A DNA stretch of 64,000 nt from Georgenia ruanii (GCF_009193175.1 NZ_VUKE01000010.1:1-64000), one strand, 5' to 3'; shown: positions 1 to 7,890, numbered from the stretch's first letter. A program made the numbers and translations. The notes: a model not told the origin generated them from the letters alone.

Positions 1-453
1 CCCATCGACCCCGCCACCGCCCGCGCCCTGGCCCTGGGCGGGACCTGGAAACGCCTGGTCACCGACCCCCTCACCGGCACCGTCCTGGACCTCGGACGCA
101 CCCGCTACCGGCCCCCGCCCGACCTCGCCGAGCTCATCCGCCTGCGCGACAAGACCTGCTTCCGCCCCGGCTGCGGCGCCCGCGCCTCCGGCTGCCAGCT
201 CGACCACACCATCCCCTTCGCCCGCGGCGGCACCACCGCCTGGGAAAACCTCGGCGCCGCCTGCTCCGTCGACCACCCCCTCAAGACCGACGGCCACTTC
301 CACGTCCGCCAGACCACCCCCGGCATCTTCGAATGGACCTCCAAACGCACCGGCCGCACCTACCGCCGCGAGACCGACGGCACCACCACACCCCTCAACC
401 CCCGCACCGGCCAACCCCTCACACCACCCGAGGACGCCCCACCACCTTTCTGA
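1..453 (+). CDS. HNH endonuclease domain protein, C-terminal part (13E12/DUF222 type)
   Basis: The reading frame is open from the first base and stops at 451-453, so only the last 150 residues are present. It carries a Cys-rich HNH fold: CFRPGC, then a CxLDH motif, the loop FARGGTTAWENL, and a final C...DHxxKT. This order (zinc-binding cysteines around LDH...N...H) is that of the HNH domain at the end of actinobacterial DUF222/13E12-repeat proteins. These genes are multicopy in many actinobacteria and are thought to be mobile or selfish nucleases; the cellular role is unproven. The tail after the HNH motif is Pro/Thr-rich. The DUF222 half, expected upstream, lies outside the window, so the family name rests on the HNH part alone. 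Confidence 0.85.
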   Translation, partial: PIDPATARALALGGTWKRLVTDPLTGTVLDLGRTRYRPPPDLAELIRLRDKTCFRPGCGARASGCQLDHTIPFARGGTTAWENLGAACSVDHPLKTDGHFHVRQTTPGIFEWTSKRTGRTYRRETDGTTTPLNPRTGQPLTPPEDAPPPF

Positions 454-561
454 CCGCCACCACCTCTAACCAGGTCGTCCCCTTCTTCCCGTTCGCTTCC
501 GTTCCCTGAAGCGCCGAGCATTCGGGCGCCGCCAGGACGTCAACCGGGTCGGCGCCGACAC

Positions 562-1347
562 GTGGGGGAGGCGCGAAGTCCGTACCTGTCGGGTAAAGAT
601 GTCCGCGTGGGAGACGTCGTCACGGCCGCCAGCGAGTGGTGGGAGCAGGCGCGGATACGTTTGCAGCCCGACGCGGTACCTGCGGGTCTCGGAACCTGGG
701 CGCTGGTGGTGCTCGCCATCGTCGTCGCAGTGGTGCTCCTACCGCCGCTGTGGCGACAGGCGCGCGTGCTCGTCACCGTGGTCCACGAGCTCGGCCACGG
801 CCTCGTCGGGGTGCTGTGCGGGCGCCGCTTCACCGGCCTCGTGCTGCGCGGCGACATGTCCGGTCATGCGGTGACGGTGGGTCCGGTGCGCGGCGCCGGC
901 CGTGTCCTCTCGACCTGGGCCGGCTATCCCGCGCCGGCTGTCGTCGGTGCTGCCTCCGTCCAGGCCGCCGACGCGGGTTGGGCGGCGCCCCTCCTGGCGG
1001 TGACGGCGCTGGTGCTGCTGGTGTCCCTCGTGCGCGTGCGCTCCTGGTACACCGCCTTGGTCATGGTCGCGGTGACTGCGATCACCGGCGCGCTGTGGTG
1101 GTGGGGATCGGGCCATCTCCAGGCCGCACTGGTGCTGGGCACCGGCACGTTCCTCGTGGTCGGCGCGTGGCGCCACCTGGGCGCGGTGCTCTCGCGCCCG
1201 TCGCCGAGCTCGGACCCGTCGGTCCTCGCGCAGCTGACGTGGCTGCCGCGGTGGGGCTGGATCTTCTCGTTCGCCGTCGCCCTCGCCGGCGCCACCTGGT
1301 GGGCAGCCGGCCCGCTCCTCGAGCTCGCGGGCGGCGTCGCCGGCTGA
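562..1347 (+). CDS. M50-family (M50B-like) membrane metalloprotease
   Basis: A 261-residue polytopic membrane protein. A zinc-protease HELGH motif at residues 75-79 follows directly on the first hydrophobic segment (about 44-62), as in M50/site-2-type proteases that cut within the membrane. Four or five further hydrophobic segments follow to the C terminus. Length and layout fit the actinobacterial M50B-like family (peptidase_M50B), whose substrates are unknown. The start is uncertain: GTG at 562 gives the longest frame, GTG at 607 is an alternative, and neither has a strong ribosome binding site. It is a single gene; the next gene starts 265 bp downstream behind its own promoter-like region. 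Confidence 0.8.
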   Translation: MGEARSPYLSGKDVRVGDVVTAASEWWEQARIRLQPDAVPAGLGTWALVVLAIVVAVVLLPPLWRQARVLVTVVHELGHGLVGVLCGRRFTGLVLRGDMSGHAVTVGPVRGAGRVLSTWAGYPAPAVVGAASVQAADAGWAAPLLAVTALVLLVSLVRVRSWYTALVMVAVTAITGALWWWGSGHLQAALVLGTGTFLVVGAWRHLGAVLSRPSPSSDPSVLAQLTWLPRWGWIFSFAVALAGATWWAAGPLLELAGGVAG

Positions 1348-1441
1348 CTTGCGCCAGCGCGGGACGAAGGGGGGCGAGCCCCGCCGTGCGACGCCACCGG
1401 TGCGGGCAGGCCACGCCTCCACGAACGTCGCCACATGTCGG

Positions 1442-1468
1442 ATAGATAACGAGCGGAGCGTTATCTAT
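1442..1468. promoter_or_regulatory. AT-rich perfect inverted repeat (candidate operator)
   Basis: ATAGATAACG (1442-1451) and CGTTATCTAT (1459-1468) are perfect 10-bp inverted arms around a 7-base spacer. Such an AT-rich palindrome stands out in a region above 70% GC. It abuts the shared element TTTGTTACCTT, so it may be an operator over the promoter of the secreted protein gene at 1613. It could also act as a weak terminator for the upstream protease gene, but no T-run separate from the stem is seen. Confidence 0.5.
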
Positions 1469-1478
1469 TTGTTACCTT
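1468..1478 (+). promoter_or_regulatory. Shared upstream element TTTGTTAYCTT, copy 1
   Basis: TTTGTTACCTT lies 134 bp upstream of the secreted protein start at 1613. A copy with one change, TTTGTTATCTT, lies at 2706-2716 upstream of the paralogous secreted protein at 2770. The two genes also share the string ATCAACGAAA in their upstream regions (near 1591 and near 2620). Common regulation of the pair is inferred; which bases are contacted by polymerase or a regulator is not known. Confidence 0.4.
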
Positions 1479-1612
1479 GCCGGCGCGCACCGGACGCGGG
1501 CGGGTCGTCGTTCGTCCGCGCCCGATCGACCGCCCGTCCGCGGCCGCCATCGGCTGCCGCTTCGGTCGTCGCGCGCACGCCCCGGCGACCATCAACGAAA
1601 GAGCCCTCCGCC

Positions 1613-2542
1613 ATGCCACGCCTCCTCCGTCCGCTCGCCGCTGTCGCCATCGCCCTGCTGGGCGTCGTGACGGCGGCGCCCACCGCCTCGGCCGCCACAG
1701 AGGTGAGGACCGGCTTCATCACCGGCTACACGATTCACGACAACGACCCCGCGGGTCGTGCGATCGCCTACCCCGGGACCTTTCACGATCAGGCGGGTGG
1801 GACCGGCACGTACGACGACCCCATCACCCTTGCCGCGCAGGTGGGTGACTACGCTCCGGGCACCCGGATCTACATTCCCCATGTCGATCGGTACTTCGCC
1901 ATCGAGGACAGCTGTGCCAGCTGCGGCGGGCGCGACGAGTGGATCGACATGTGGATCGGTGGGGAGCTCTCCGACCCGGCTGGGGCCACCGCGGCCTGCG
2001 CCGCCGCCTTCACCGGCACCTTCGAGTTCGAGGTGAACCCGCCCCGGGGTCGCCACGTCGTCGCGGGACCGCTCTTCGACTCCGCCACCGACACGTGCTA
2101 CGTGCCCACGCCGGGCAGCCCTGCCAGGCGGGCCCCGCAGCCGCAGCCGGCCCCGCAGCCGCAGCCCCAGGCCGCCACCGGGTTGCCGACGGCGGCGCCG
2201 AGCGAGGCGGCGTCGGCACCCGCTCCCAAGCCCGCGGCGACCAGGGCGCCGGCGCAGTCCGCACCGTCCCAGCGGGCCTCGGCGTCTGCCCCCGAGACAC
2301 CCTCGGCCCGGCAGTTGACGCCGGCCCCCGAGGCGGAGGCCGCGGATACCGTGGATGGCGAGACCGGCGAGACGACATCCGCGGTGCCCGAGAAGGTCGC
2401 CAAGGCGCCGCTGCGCATCGACGCCTCGGACGTCGCTACCGAAGACGTCGCTACCGAAAACGCGGCGGCGCCTTCTCCCGACCTGTGGGCGCGCATCACG
2501 GCGTGGCTCGACTCGCTGGGCGAGTCCATATTCGGTCGCTGA
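1613..2542 (+). CDS. Secreted double-psi beta-barrel-like protein with Pro/Ala-rich linker and C-terminal tail
   Basis: A 309-residue exported protein. The start at ATG 1613 is chosen because it begins a clean signal peptide (MPRLLRPLAA, hydrophobic core, cleavage near ASA-AT at about 27-28). Residues 30-165 form the only folded domain: TGTYDDPIT (64-72), GTRIYIP (83-89), YFAIEDSC-x2-C (94-104), WIDMW (110-114) and further cysteines at 129 and 162. This resembles small double-psi barrel proteins (expansin, RlpA or 3D-like) that act on or bind cell-wall glycans; the assignment is by motif order only. Residues 165-280 are low-complexity Pro/Gln/Ala. The last 20 residues (PDLWARITAWLDSLGESIFG plus R) match the tail of the protein at 2770. 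Confidence 0.75.
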   Translation: MPRLLRPLAAVAIALLGVVTAAPTASAATEVRTGFITGYTIHDNDPAGRAIAYPGTFHDQAGGTGTYDDPITLAAQVGDYAPGTRIYIPHVDRYFAIEDSCASCGGRDEWIDMWIGGELSDPAGATAACAAAFTGTFEFEVNPPRGRHVVAGPLFDSATDTCYVPTPGSPARRAPQPQPAPQPQPQAATGLPTAAPSEAASAPAPKPAATRAPAQSAPSQRASASAPETPSARQLTPAPEAEAADTVDGETGETTSAVPEKVAKAPLRIDASDVATEDVATENAAAPSPDLWARITAWLDSLGESIFGR

Positions 2543-2562
2543 GGCACCTCCACCGACGCGGT

Positions 2563-2604
2563 GCCCGCCGAGGCGAGCCCGCCGAGGCGAGCCCGCCGAG
2601 GCGG
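2563..2604. repeat. 14-bp tandem repeat, three copies
   Basis: GCCCGCCGAGGCGA occurs at 2563-2576 and 2577-2590, and once more with a final G at 2591-2604. It lies between the two secreted protein genes, just after the first stop codon, and is not inside a credible reading frame. Confidence 0.85.
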
Positions 2605-2705
2605 CCGACACGCGCACTATCAACGAAAAACGCGCGCCGAGCCTCGTGCACGCGAGTGGCGCTCCCCACGCGGATCCCGACCGGAGTCGGGTGAGCAGTT
2701 ACGTC

Positions 2706-2716
2706 TTTGTTATCTT
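2706..2716 (+). promoter_or_regulatory. Shared upstream element TTTGTTAYCTT, copy 2
   Basis: TTTGTTATCTT, 53 bp upstream of the start codon at 2770, differs by one base from the copy at 1468-1478. It is the most AT-rich stretch of this intergenic region and may contain the minus-10 region. Confidence 0.4.
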
Positions 2717-2769
2717 CACCCCGAAGCACCAGGCCCTCCTGGTGCCCGCCCGAGGAGAGAATCGCACCA

Positions 2770-3438
2770 ATGCCCCGCCTGCTCCGGCCGCTGGCCGCCA
2801 CGACCGTCGCGCTCACCGGCGTGGCTTGGATGGCGCCCGCTGCCTCAGCCGCTGCCGACGAGGCGCCCCTGGCTGCCTCCCGGCCCGTGTCGGCCGACCT
2901 CAAGCCCGGAGCCGGGACGTCGACGGCGGATGCCGCGGACCCCCGGACCGAGGGCAGCGACAAGGCCCCGAGCCCCACGCCCCACCCTGCGGACACCCCG
3001 ACGAGCGGCTCCGCGGGCGAGAGTGGCAGCTCGGACAAGGGCACCACCGCCGACCCGAGCACCCCCGCTCCGGACGAGACGGCCACCGAGCGGCCGACCG
3101 ACAAGCCCACGCCGGGCAATCCCAGCCACGCCCCGGAGCGGAAACCGACCGACAAGCCGACCGCGGACGGTGAGGCGACCGGGGAGGGGCATGAGACCGA
3201 GTCCCCCAAGCCCGGCGAACCCAAGACCACCGAGCCCAGGACCGACGAGCAGACGCCACGTGACGGGCAGCGGGACACGCGGACGGACCGCGGCGAGACC
3301 GACCGGCGCGACGGCGGCGACTCGCGAACCGACCGCGAGGACAAGCAGGACGACGAGCCCGAGGTCGTCCGGGTGCCGGACGTGTGGGGCAAGATCACCT
3401 CCTGGTTCGACTCCGTGCGCGAGAAGCTCTTCGGCTGA
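2770..3438 (+). CDS. Secreted disordered Thr/Asp/Lys/Pro-rich protein, paralogue of the preceding secreted protein
   Basis: A 222-residue protein. ATG 2770 follows the ribosome binding site GAGGAGAG and starts a signal peptide (MPRLLRPLAATTVALTGVAW, cleavage near ASA) almost identical to that of the protein at 1613. The mature part, residues 30-200, is a highly charged low-complexity region with many short Thr-Asp-Lys-Pro and Arg-Asp runs, no cysteine and no recognisable domain. It ends with PDVWGKITSWFDSVREKLFG, which matches the tail of the upstream protein at 11 of 20 positions with conservative changes elsewhere. The shared ends and different middles suggest that export and the C-terminal tail are the conserved functions. 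The function itself is unknown. Confidence 0.75.
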   Translation: MPRLLRPLAATTVALTGVAWMAPAASAAADEAPLAASRPVSADLKPGAGTSTADAADPRTEGSDKAPSPTPHPADTPTSGSAGESGSSDKGTTADPSTPAPDETATERPTDKPTPGNPSHAPERKPTDKPTADGEATGEGHETESPKPGEPKTTEPRTDEQTPRDGQRDTRTDRGETDRRDGGDSRTDREDKQDDEPEVVRVPDVWGKITSWFDSVREKLFG

Positions 3439-3536
3439 CGCCGGCGCCGCAGCCCCTCTCGGTCGCGACCTCCCGCTCGCACCCGGCAGGCCCGGCGCTA
3501 CGATCCAGGTGCCGTGCGACGGCGCCGGGAGCCGCG

Positions 3537-3923
3537 ATGAACCTCGAGAAGGTGATCTTCGGGTTCTTCGTCGTGCTTGCCGCAACCCTGAACTTCGGCT
3601 TCTTCATCGGGGACATCGCCGACCCGGCCCTGCACAACATCTTCGAGCTCTTCGCGGCCGTCGTCGTCAACCTCATCGCCACGGTGCTGAAGTTCGGTGA
3701 CCGCACCCAGATCGGCGCCGTGCACCTGGCCACCAGCCTGGTCGCCGACCTGCAGCTGATCGCCGCGGCGACCGTCTGGGCCTACGCCGCCGCGGTCACG
3801 GCGGGCCCGCTGAGCCCGGCGGCGACGTCGAGCGTCGTCTCCCTCTCCGGGGGCGCGCTGCTCGCCAACCTCGTCTCCGTCACGCTCCTGCTCATCGAGA
3901 CCGTCTCGTTCCACCGTCGCTAG
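3537..3923 (+). CDS. Small membrane protein, DUF6394-like, next to a K+ channel
   Basis: A 128-residue protein with about four hydrophobic segments (5-25, 36-52, 66-88, 100-122). It begins MNLEKVIFGFFVVLAATLNF and has the conserved loop LKFGDRTQIGAVHLATSLVA, which I recall from the DUF6394 family of small membrane proteins found beside TrkA-type potassium channels. The ATG at 3537 is preferred over upstream in-frame codons because the MNLEK start matches the family and the upstream part is unlike protein. The channel gene starts 17 bp downstream on the same strand, so the two are probably co-transcribed and may work together. Its biochemical role is not known. Confidence 0.65.
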   Translation: MNLEKVIFGFFVVLAATLNFGFFIGDIADPALHNIFELFAAVVVNLIATVLKFGDRTQIGAVHLATSLVADLQLIAAATVWAYAAAVTAGPLSPAATSSVVSLSGGALLANLVSVTLLLIETVSFHRR

Positions 3924-3940
3924 CGCTCAGGGGGCGTGCC

Positions 3941-5746
3941 GTGGGCAACCCGCTGCTGGTCTTCTGGTACCGCCTCTTCGGCCCGACCGTGACGCCCCGC
4001 GCCGCGGGTCGCGAGCCGGCCGGGACGTCCACCGAGCAGGCCACCGCGACGGTGTTCCTGGTCCTGCGCCGGATGCGACCGCCGCTCATCGTGCTCGTCC
4101 TCATCTTCGCCGTCAGCGTCCTCGGGCTCATGCTCATCCCGGGCCGCGACGCTGCCGGCAACCCCGCGCCCCTCGGCCTGCTGCACGCCTTCTACGTCAT
4201 GGCCTACACCGCCACGACCATCGGCTTCGGCGAGCTGCCGCACCCGTTCACCGACGCCCAGCGCGTATGGGTGACGTTCTGCATCTTCCTCTCCGTGATC
4301 GGCTGGGCGTACGCCATCGGCACGCTCCTCGCGCTGCTGCAGGACCGGGCGTTCCGCCGGGCGGTGGCGCTGCAGCGCTTCGCCCGCAGCGTGCGACGCC
4401 TCCGCGAGCCGTTCTGGCTCATGGCCGGGCAGGGGCAGACGGGGCGGCTGCTCGGCGACTCCCTCGACGTGCTCCGTCGGCGCTTCGTCGTCGTCGACAC
4501 CTCGGAGACGCGGATCGCCGAGCTCGACACCCGCTCCTACCACTCCGACGTCCCCGGCCTGGCGGGCGACCCCCGCAACCCCGGGCACCTCCTTGCTGCC
4601 GGGCTCGCGCACCCGCGCTGCGCCGGCGTCCTCGCCCTGGCCGAGGACGACCGGACCAACCTCGCCGTCACCGTCACGGCCGCGCTCCTGCGCCCGGGCC
4701 TGCCCGTCGTGGCCCGTACCCTCTCGCGGCGGGTGGCCGAGCGCATGGCGGCCGTCGCGGGGCCCACGGTCATCAACCCCTTCGACGTCTTCGGCGAGCA
4801 GCTGCGCCTGGCCCTGCAGGCCCCGGCCGGGTACCAGCTCGTCCGCTGGCTCACCGCCCTGCCCGGCGAGCCGATGCCGGAGCGGGGCCACGGGGTGCCG
4901 CCGGGACGGTGGGTCCTCTACGGCTACGGCCGGTTCGGGCAGGAGCTCGCGGCCGACCTGCGCGGGGCCGGGCTCGAGGTCACCGTCGTCGACCAGGGCA
5001 CGACGACGAGCGCGGACCCGTCGGTCATCAGGACCGACGAGCCCGAGGACCAGGTCATGGAGCGTGCCGAGGTGCGCGGCGCCGTCGGGCTCATCGCCGC
5101 GACCGACGACGACGTCACGAACCTCGCGCTGGTCGCCGCCGCCCGGCGCGCCAACCCGCACCTGTTCCTCGTCGCCCGGCAGAACGCCGGGGCCAGCGAG
5201 CCGCTGTTCGCGGCGCTGGACGCCGACCTCGTCGTCGTGCCGGCCGAGGTCGTCGCGCACGAGGTGCTCGCCCACCTGGGCAGCCCGGTGCTCCTGCACT
5301 TCCTCAAGGAGGTGCCCCGCCGCGACGAGGCGTGGGCGGAGGACGTCGTCGGCCGGCTGGGGACCAGGTGCGGCCGGGCGCCCCTGGTGACCTGGGAGGT
5401 CGCACTCACCCGCGAGCGTGCCGGCGCGCTGCAGCCGTGGCTGGGCACCGGCGAGGCGCGGCTGGGTGACCTGCTGCGCAGCCCCGACGACCGCGACCGG
5501 GCCATCCCGGCCGTCCCGCTCGTCGTCGCCCGGGGCGAGGATCGCCTCGTCACCCCGGGCGACGACCTCGTGCTCGTGCCCGGGGACGCCCTGCTGCTCG
5601 CCGGGCTGCCGGGCGCGCGGCAGGACCTCGAGAACGTCCTGGTGGACGAGGCGACGCGGGAGTACGTCGTCCACGGCCGCGAGGTGCCCACCGGGTGGCT
5701 CTGGCGCACGCTCGCCCGGGAGCGGGCGGGGGCGCGGCGGGGCTGA
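3941..5746 (+). CDS. Potassium channel protein with two TrkA-N (RCK) domains
   Basis: A 601-residue protein starting at GTG 3941. Two membrane segments (about 47-67 and 108-132) flank a pore loop with the filter TTIGFGE at 93-98 (GFG variant rather than GYGD). A first Rossmann domain follows (about 155-300, WLMAGQGQTGRLL), then a second (about 326-460, WVLYGYGRFGQEL) and a C-terminal TrkA-C-like part ending near 575. RCK domains bind nucleotides or ions and gate the channel. The gene is in line with the DUF6394-like membrane protein 17 bp upstream, and convergent with arsR, whose stop lies 4 bp downstream. The atypical acidic residue after GFG may alter selectivity, but K+ is the family default. 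Confidence 0.85.
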   Translation: MGNPLLVFWYRLFGPTVTPRAAGREPAGTSTEQATATVFLVLRRMRPPLIVLVLIFAVSVLGLMLIPGRDAAGNPAPLGLLHAFYVMAYTATTIGFGELPHPFTDAQRVWVTFCIFLSVIGWAYAIGTLLALLQDRAFRRAVALQRFARSVRRLREPFWLMAGQGQTGRLLGDSLDVLRRRFVVVDTSETRIAELDTRSYHSDVPGLAGDPRNPGHLLAAGLAHPRCAGVLALAEDDRTNLAVTVTAALLRPGLPVVARTLSRRVAERMAAVAGPTVINPFDVFGEQLRLALQAPAGYQLVRWLTALPGEPMPERGHGVPPGRWVLYGYGRFGQELAADLRGAGLEVTVVDQGTTTSADPSVIRTDEPEDQVMERAEVRGAVGLIAATDDDVTNLALVAAARRANPHLFLVARQNAGASEPLFAALDADLVVVPAEVVAHEVLAHLGSPVLLHFLKEVPRRDEAWAEDVVGRLGTRCGRAPLVTWEVALTRERAGALQPWLGTGEARLGDLLRSPDDRDRAIPAVPLVVARGEDRLVTPGDDLVLVPGDALLLAGLPGARQDLENVLVDEATREYVVHGREVPTGWLWRTLARERAGARRG

Positions 5747-5749
5747 GGC

Positions 5750-6097
5750 TCAGCGGTCGGAGGTCAGCACCGTCGCGAGGCTGTCCAGCGCGCCGGGCAT
5801 CAGGCCGTAGTAGGCGTTCACGCCACGCTTCTCGCGGGTGAGGATGCCGGCGTCCACGAGGACCTTGAGGTGGTGGGAGACCGTGGGCTGGCTGAGCTCG
5901 ACGACGTCGGTGAGGTCGCAGACGCACATCTCGCCCGCCTGGTCCTGACCGATGAGGGAGAGCAGGCGCAGGCGAGTCGGATCCGCGATGGCCTTGAGGA
6001 TCGCGGCCAGCTCGATGGCGCTGGCCTCACCGAGGGGCTCGCGGGTGATCGGCGCGCAGCACTCGTCCGCCAGCGGCAGCGGGGTGCGGGACGTCAT
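5750..6097 (-). CDS. arsR: ArsR/SmtB-family arsenite-responsive repressor
   Basis: A 115-residue winged-helix repressor. The recognition helix segment LSQPTVSHHLKVLVDAGIL is typical of ArsR. The metalloid site is CVCDL (Cys58, Cys60), the same place as the arsenite site of E. coli-type ArsR, and a Cys pair at 13-14 could supply a third ligand. The family represses its own operon until As(III) or Sb(III) binds. It is divergent from arsM, and the 95-bp space between them holds several near-palindromic ATCGAT-type boxes, so ArsR very likely controls both directions. The gene is convergent with the K+ channel gene. Confidence 0.9.
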   Translation of the reverse strand: MTSRTPLPLADECCAPITREPLGEASAIELAAILKAIADPTRLRLLSLIGQDQAGEMCVCDLTDVVELSQPTVSHHLKVLVDAGILTREKRGVNAYYGLMPGALDSLATVLTSDR

Positions 6098-6116
6098 GGC
6101 GACATCCTACCCAGGT

Positions 6117-6183
6117 ATCGATGCACGTCGATATTGACCGGCGTCGATGCCGTCTGTCACAGTGTCCATCGACACGCATCGAT
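6117..6183. promoter_or_regulatory. Divergent arsR/arsM operator region with near-palindromic boxes
   Basis: Box 1 at 6117-6132 is ATCGATGCACGTCGAT and box 2 at 6168-6183 is ATCGACACGCATCGAT. Each is a near-palindrome, and box 2 in reverse complement matches box 1 at 14 of 16 positions. Further GTCGAT half-sites lie between them (near 6143). Box 1 is 20 bp from the arsR start and box 2 is 9 bp from the arsM start, overlapping its ribosome binding site, as expected for ArsR operators. Binding by the local ArsR is inferred. Confidence 0.7.
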
Positions 6184-6192
6184 GGAGGGCTG

Positions 6193-7029
6193 ATGGGGGC
6201 GACGGAAGAGCTCCGCGAGCAGGTCCGCCGGCATTACGTCGCGGCCGCGCGCAGGACGGGGGAGGCCGCGGCGTCCGCCTGCGGCTGCGAGGGTGCGGGC
6301 GGCGACGCCGGATGCCGCGGCGACATCGGACGCGACGCCGCGTGCTGCGGCGACAGGCGATCGGACGAGTCCTTCGGGCTCGCCCTGTACGACGCGACCA
6401 GCGCCGCGGCGCTCCCGCTCGAGGCCCGGCTGGCCTCGCTCGGGTGCGGCAACCCCGTTGCCGTCGCCGAGCTCCACCTGGGCGAGCGGGTGCTCGACCT
6501 GGGCGCCGGCGGCGGCATCGACGTCCTGCTCTCCGCCCGCCGGGCGGGACCGACCGGCTTCGCCTACGGCGTGGACATGACGCCGGAGATGCTCGAGCTG
6601 GCCCGGGCGAACGCGGCGCGCGCCGGCGCCACGAACGTCGAGTTCCTCGCCGGCACCATCGAGGACGTGCCGCTGCCGGACGGCGCCGTCGACGTCGTCA
6701 TCTCCAACTGCGTGGTCAACCTCTCGACGGACAAGCCCGCGGTGCTCGCGGAGATGTTCCGGGTGCTCGCGCCGGGCGGGCGGATCGGGATCAGCGACGT
6801 CGTGGCGGAGGACCGCCTCAGCCCGCGCGAACGGACCGAGCGCGGGTCGTACGTCGGCTGCGTGGCGGGCGCGCTCTCGCGCACCGAGTACCTGCAGGGC
6901 CTCGCGGCGGTCGGCTTCGCCGACGCAGAGGTGACCTTCACCCACCAGGTCGCGGACGGCATGCACGCGGCCATCGTCCGCGCCGGCAAGCCGGGAGACG
7001 CGCGGGCGGACGAGACGGGAGAGCTGTGA
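6193..7029 (+). CDS. arsM: Arsenite S-adenosylmethionine methyltransferase
   Basis: A 278-residue class I SAM methyltransferase. The SAM motif is [13 protein letters not shown] (about 101-113). The three cysteines that bind and methylate As(III) in ArsM are present: Cys85 in SLGCGNP, Cys173 in SNCVVNL and Cys223 in VGCVAG. The N-terminal segment adds a cluster of cysteines (30, 32, 41, 51, 52) beyond the core set, which may capture metalloid. ATG 6193 has the ribosome binding site GGAGG and is preferred over the longer frame, whose extra residues would be read from the operator. It is the first gene rightward from the arsR operator, and its stop overlaps the start of the next gene. Expected action: detoxification of arsenite by methylation in the cytosol. 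Confidence 0.92.
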   Translation: MGATEELREQVRRHYVAAARRTGEAAASACGCEGAGGDAGCRGDIGRDAACCGDRRSDESFGLALYDATSAAALPLEARLASLGCGNPVAVAELHLGERVLDLGAGGGIDVLLSARRAGPTGFAYGVDMTPEMLELARANAARAGATNVEFLAGTIEDVPLPDGAVDVVISNCVVNLSTDKPAVLAEMFRVLAPGGRIGISDVVAEDRLSPRERTERGSYVGCVAGALSRTEYLQGLAAVGFADAEVTFTHQVADGMHAAIVRAGKPGDARADETGEL

Positions 7030-7298
7030 TGGATTGGTGGCTGCAGCTGCACGAGTACCGGGCCGCGGACCTCGCCCGGGAGGCGCAGGACGCTCACCTG
7101 CGGCGGAGCCTGCCTCGTCCGGTCGGCACCCGCCGGACGGCCGCGGGGATCCTGCTGGGATGGCTGGCGCCCGGGCTGGCCCGGCTGGAGGGACCGCGGC
7201 GGACGGGGACCGCGATCGCCCAGCGGCAGGCAGCGGCGCCACGCGCGCCGAGGGTCGACGTGCGCCGGGGCGCCGCCGTGCCCTGCCCGGCCTGCTGA
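7029..7298 (+). CDS. Small hypothetical protein coupled to arsM, ends in CPAC
   Basis: An 89-residue protein whose ATG overlaps the arsM stop (TGATG), so it is translationally coupled. It starts [19 protein letters not shown], has one weakly hydrophobic segment ([16 protein letters not shown], about 40-55) and is Arg/Ala-rich. The last four residues are Cys-Pro-Ala-Cys, a CxxC pair at the very end that could bind metalloid or be redox active. I do not recognise the family. Position under the ArsR-type operator suggests a part in the arsenic response, but this is inference from context only. Confidence 0.55.
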   Translation: MDWWLQLHEYRAADLAREAQDAHLRRSLPRPVGTRRTAAGILLGWLAPGLARLEGPRRTGTAIAQRQAAAPRAPRVDVRRGAAVPCPAC

Positions 7299-7323
7299 TC
7301 GGGGTCTGAGCGGCGGGCGGCGA

Positions 7324-7704
7324 TCACCCGGACCCGGGCCGCGGCGTGGTCTGCTGCACCGCCCAGCGGTTGCCGTCGGGGTCCGCGAAGAACACGAACG
7401 ACCCCCACGGGAAGTCCTGGATCTCGCTGACCGCGACGCCGCGCCCGGCCAGCTCCTCGCGCGCGGCCTCGATGTCGGTGACCACCATCTGCAGGCCCTC
7501 GACCGAGCCCGGTGCCATCGAGCTGAGTCCGGTGCCGATGGCGATGGAGGCGGGGGAGCCCGGTGGCGTGAGCTGGACGAAGCGCACCCCGCCGCCCACC
7601 TCGTGGTCGTGGTCGAGGACGAAGCCGGCCTGCTCGGTGTAGAAGGCCTTGGCCCGGTCGACGTCGGCGACGGGCACCTGGACGAGCTCGAGGCGGAAGT
7701 CCAT
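7324..7704 (-). CDS. VOC (glyoxalase/bleomycin-resistance fold) family protein
   Basis: A 126-residue single vicinal-oxygen-chelate domain: [22 protein letters not shown] at the start and [17 protein letters not shown] at the end, the two beta-alpha-beta halves of the fold. Start at 7704 (ATG) is chosen because the family begins just before the first strand. The substrate is unknown; many such proteins in actinobacteria are dioxygenase- or resistance-like proteins without known function. It is convergent with the ars operon (25 bp gap). Confidence 0.85.
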   Translation of the reverse strand: MDFRLELVQVPVADVDRAKAFYTEQAGFVLDHDHEVGGGVRFVQLTPPGSPASIAIGTGLSSMAPGSVEGLQMVVTDIEAAREELAGRGVAVSEIQDFPWGSFVFFADPDGNRWAVQQTTPRPGSG

Positions 7705-7867
7705 GGCCGGACGGTACCGGCGCGCCGTCGGCGGCGGACGGGAAACGACGGACGCCGCCGTCCTCACCAGCTGGTCGGCTTCCCCGCGTGTGGAGCCAGG
7801 CGGCGAAGAAGCGGCCCAGGCCCTGGGTGAGGCCGGGCGCTCGGCCCCGGCACGACGAACGACGAAA

Positions 7868-7890
7868 CCCCTGCACCGAGGGTGCAGGGG
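7868..7890 (-). terminator. Intrinsic terminator downstream of tRNA-Gly
   Basis: A perfect 10-bp stem, CCCCTGCACC paired with GGTGCAGGGG around a GAG loop. Read leftward, the stem is followed by TTTCGTCGTTC, so it suits the tRNA gene that ends 18 bp before it. Confidence 0.8.
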
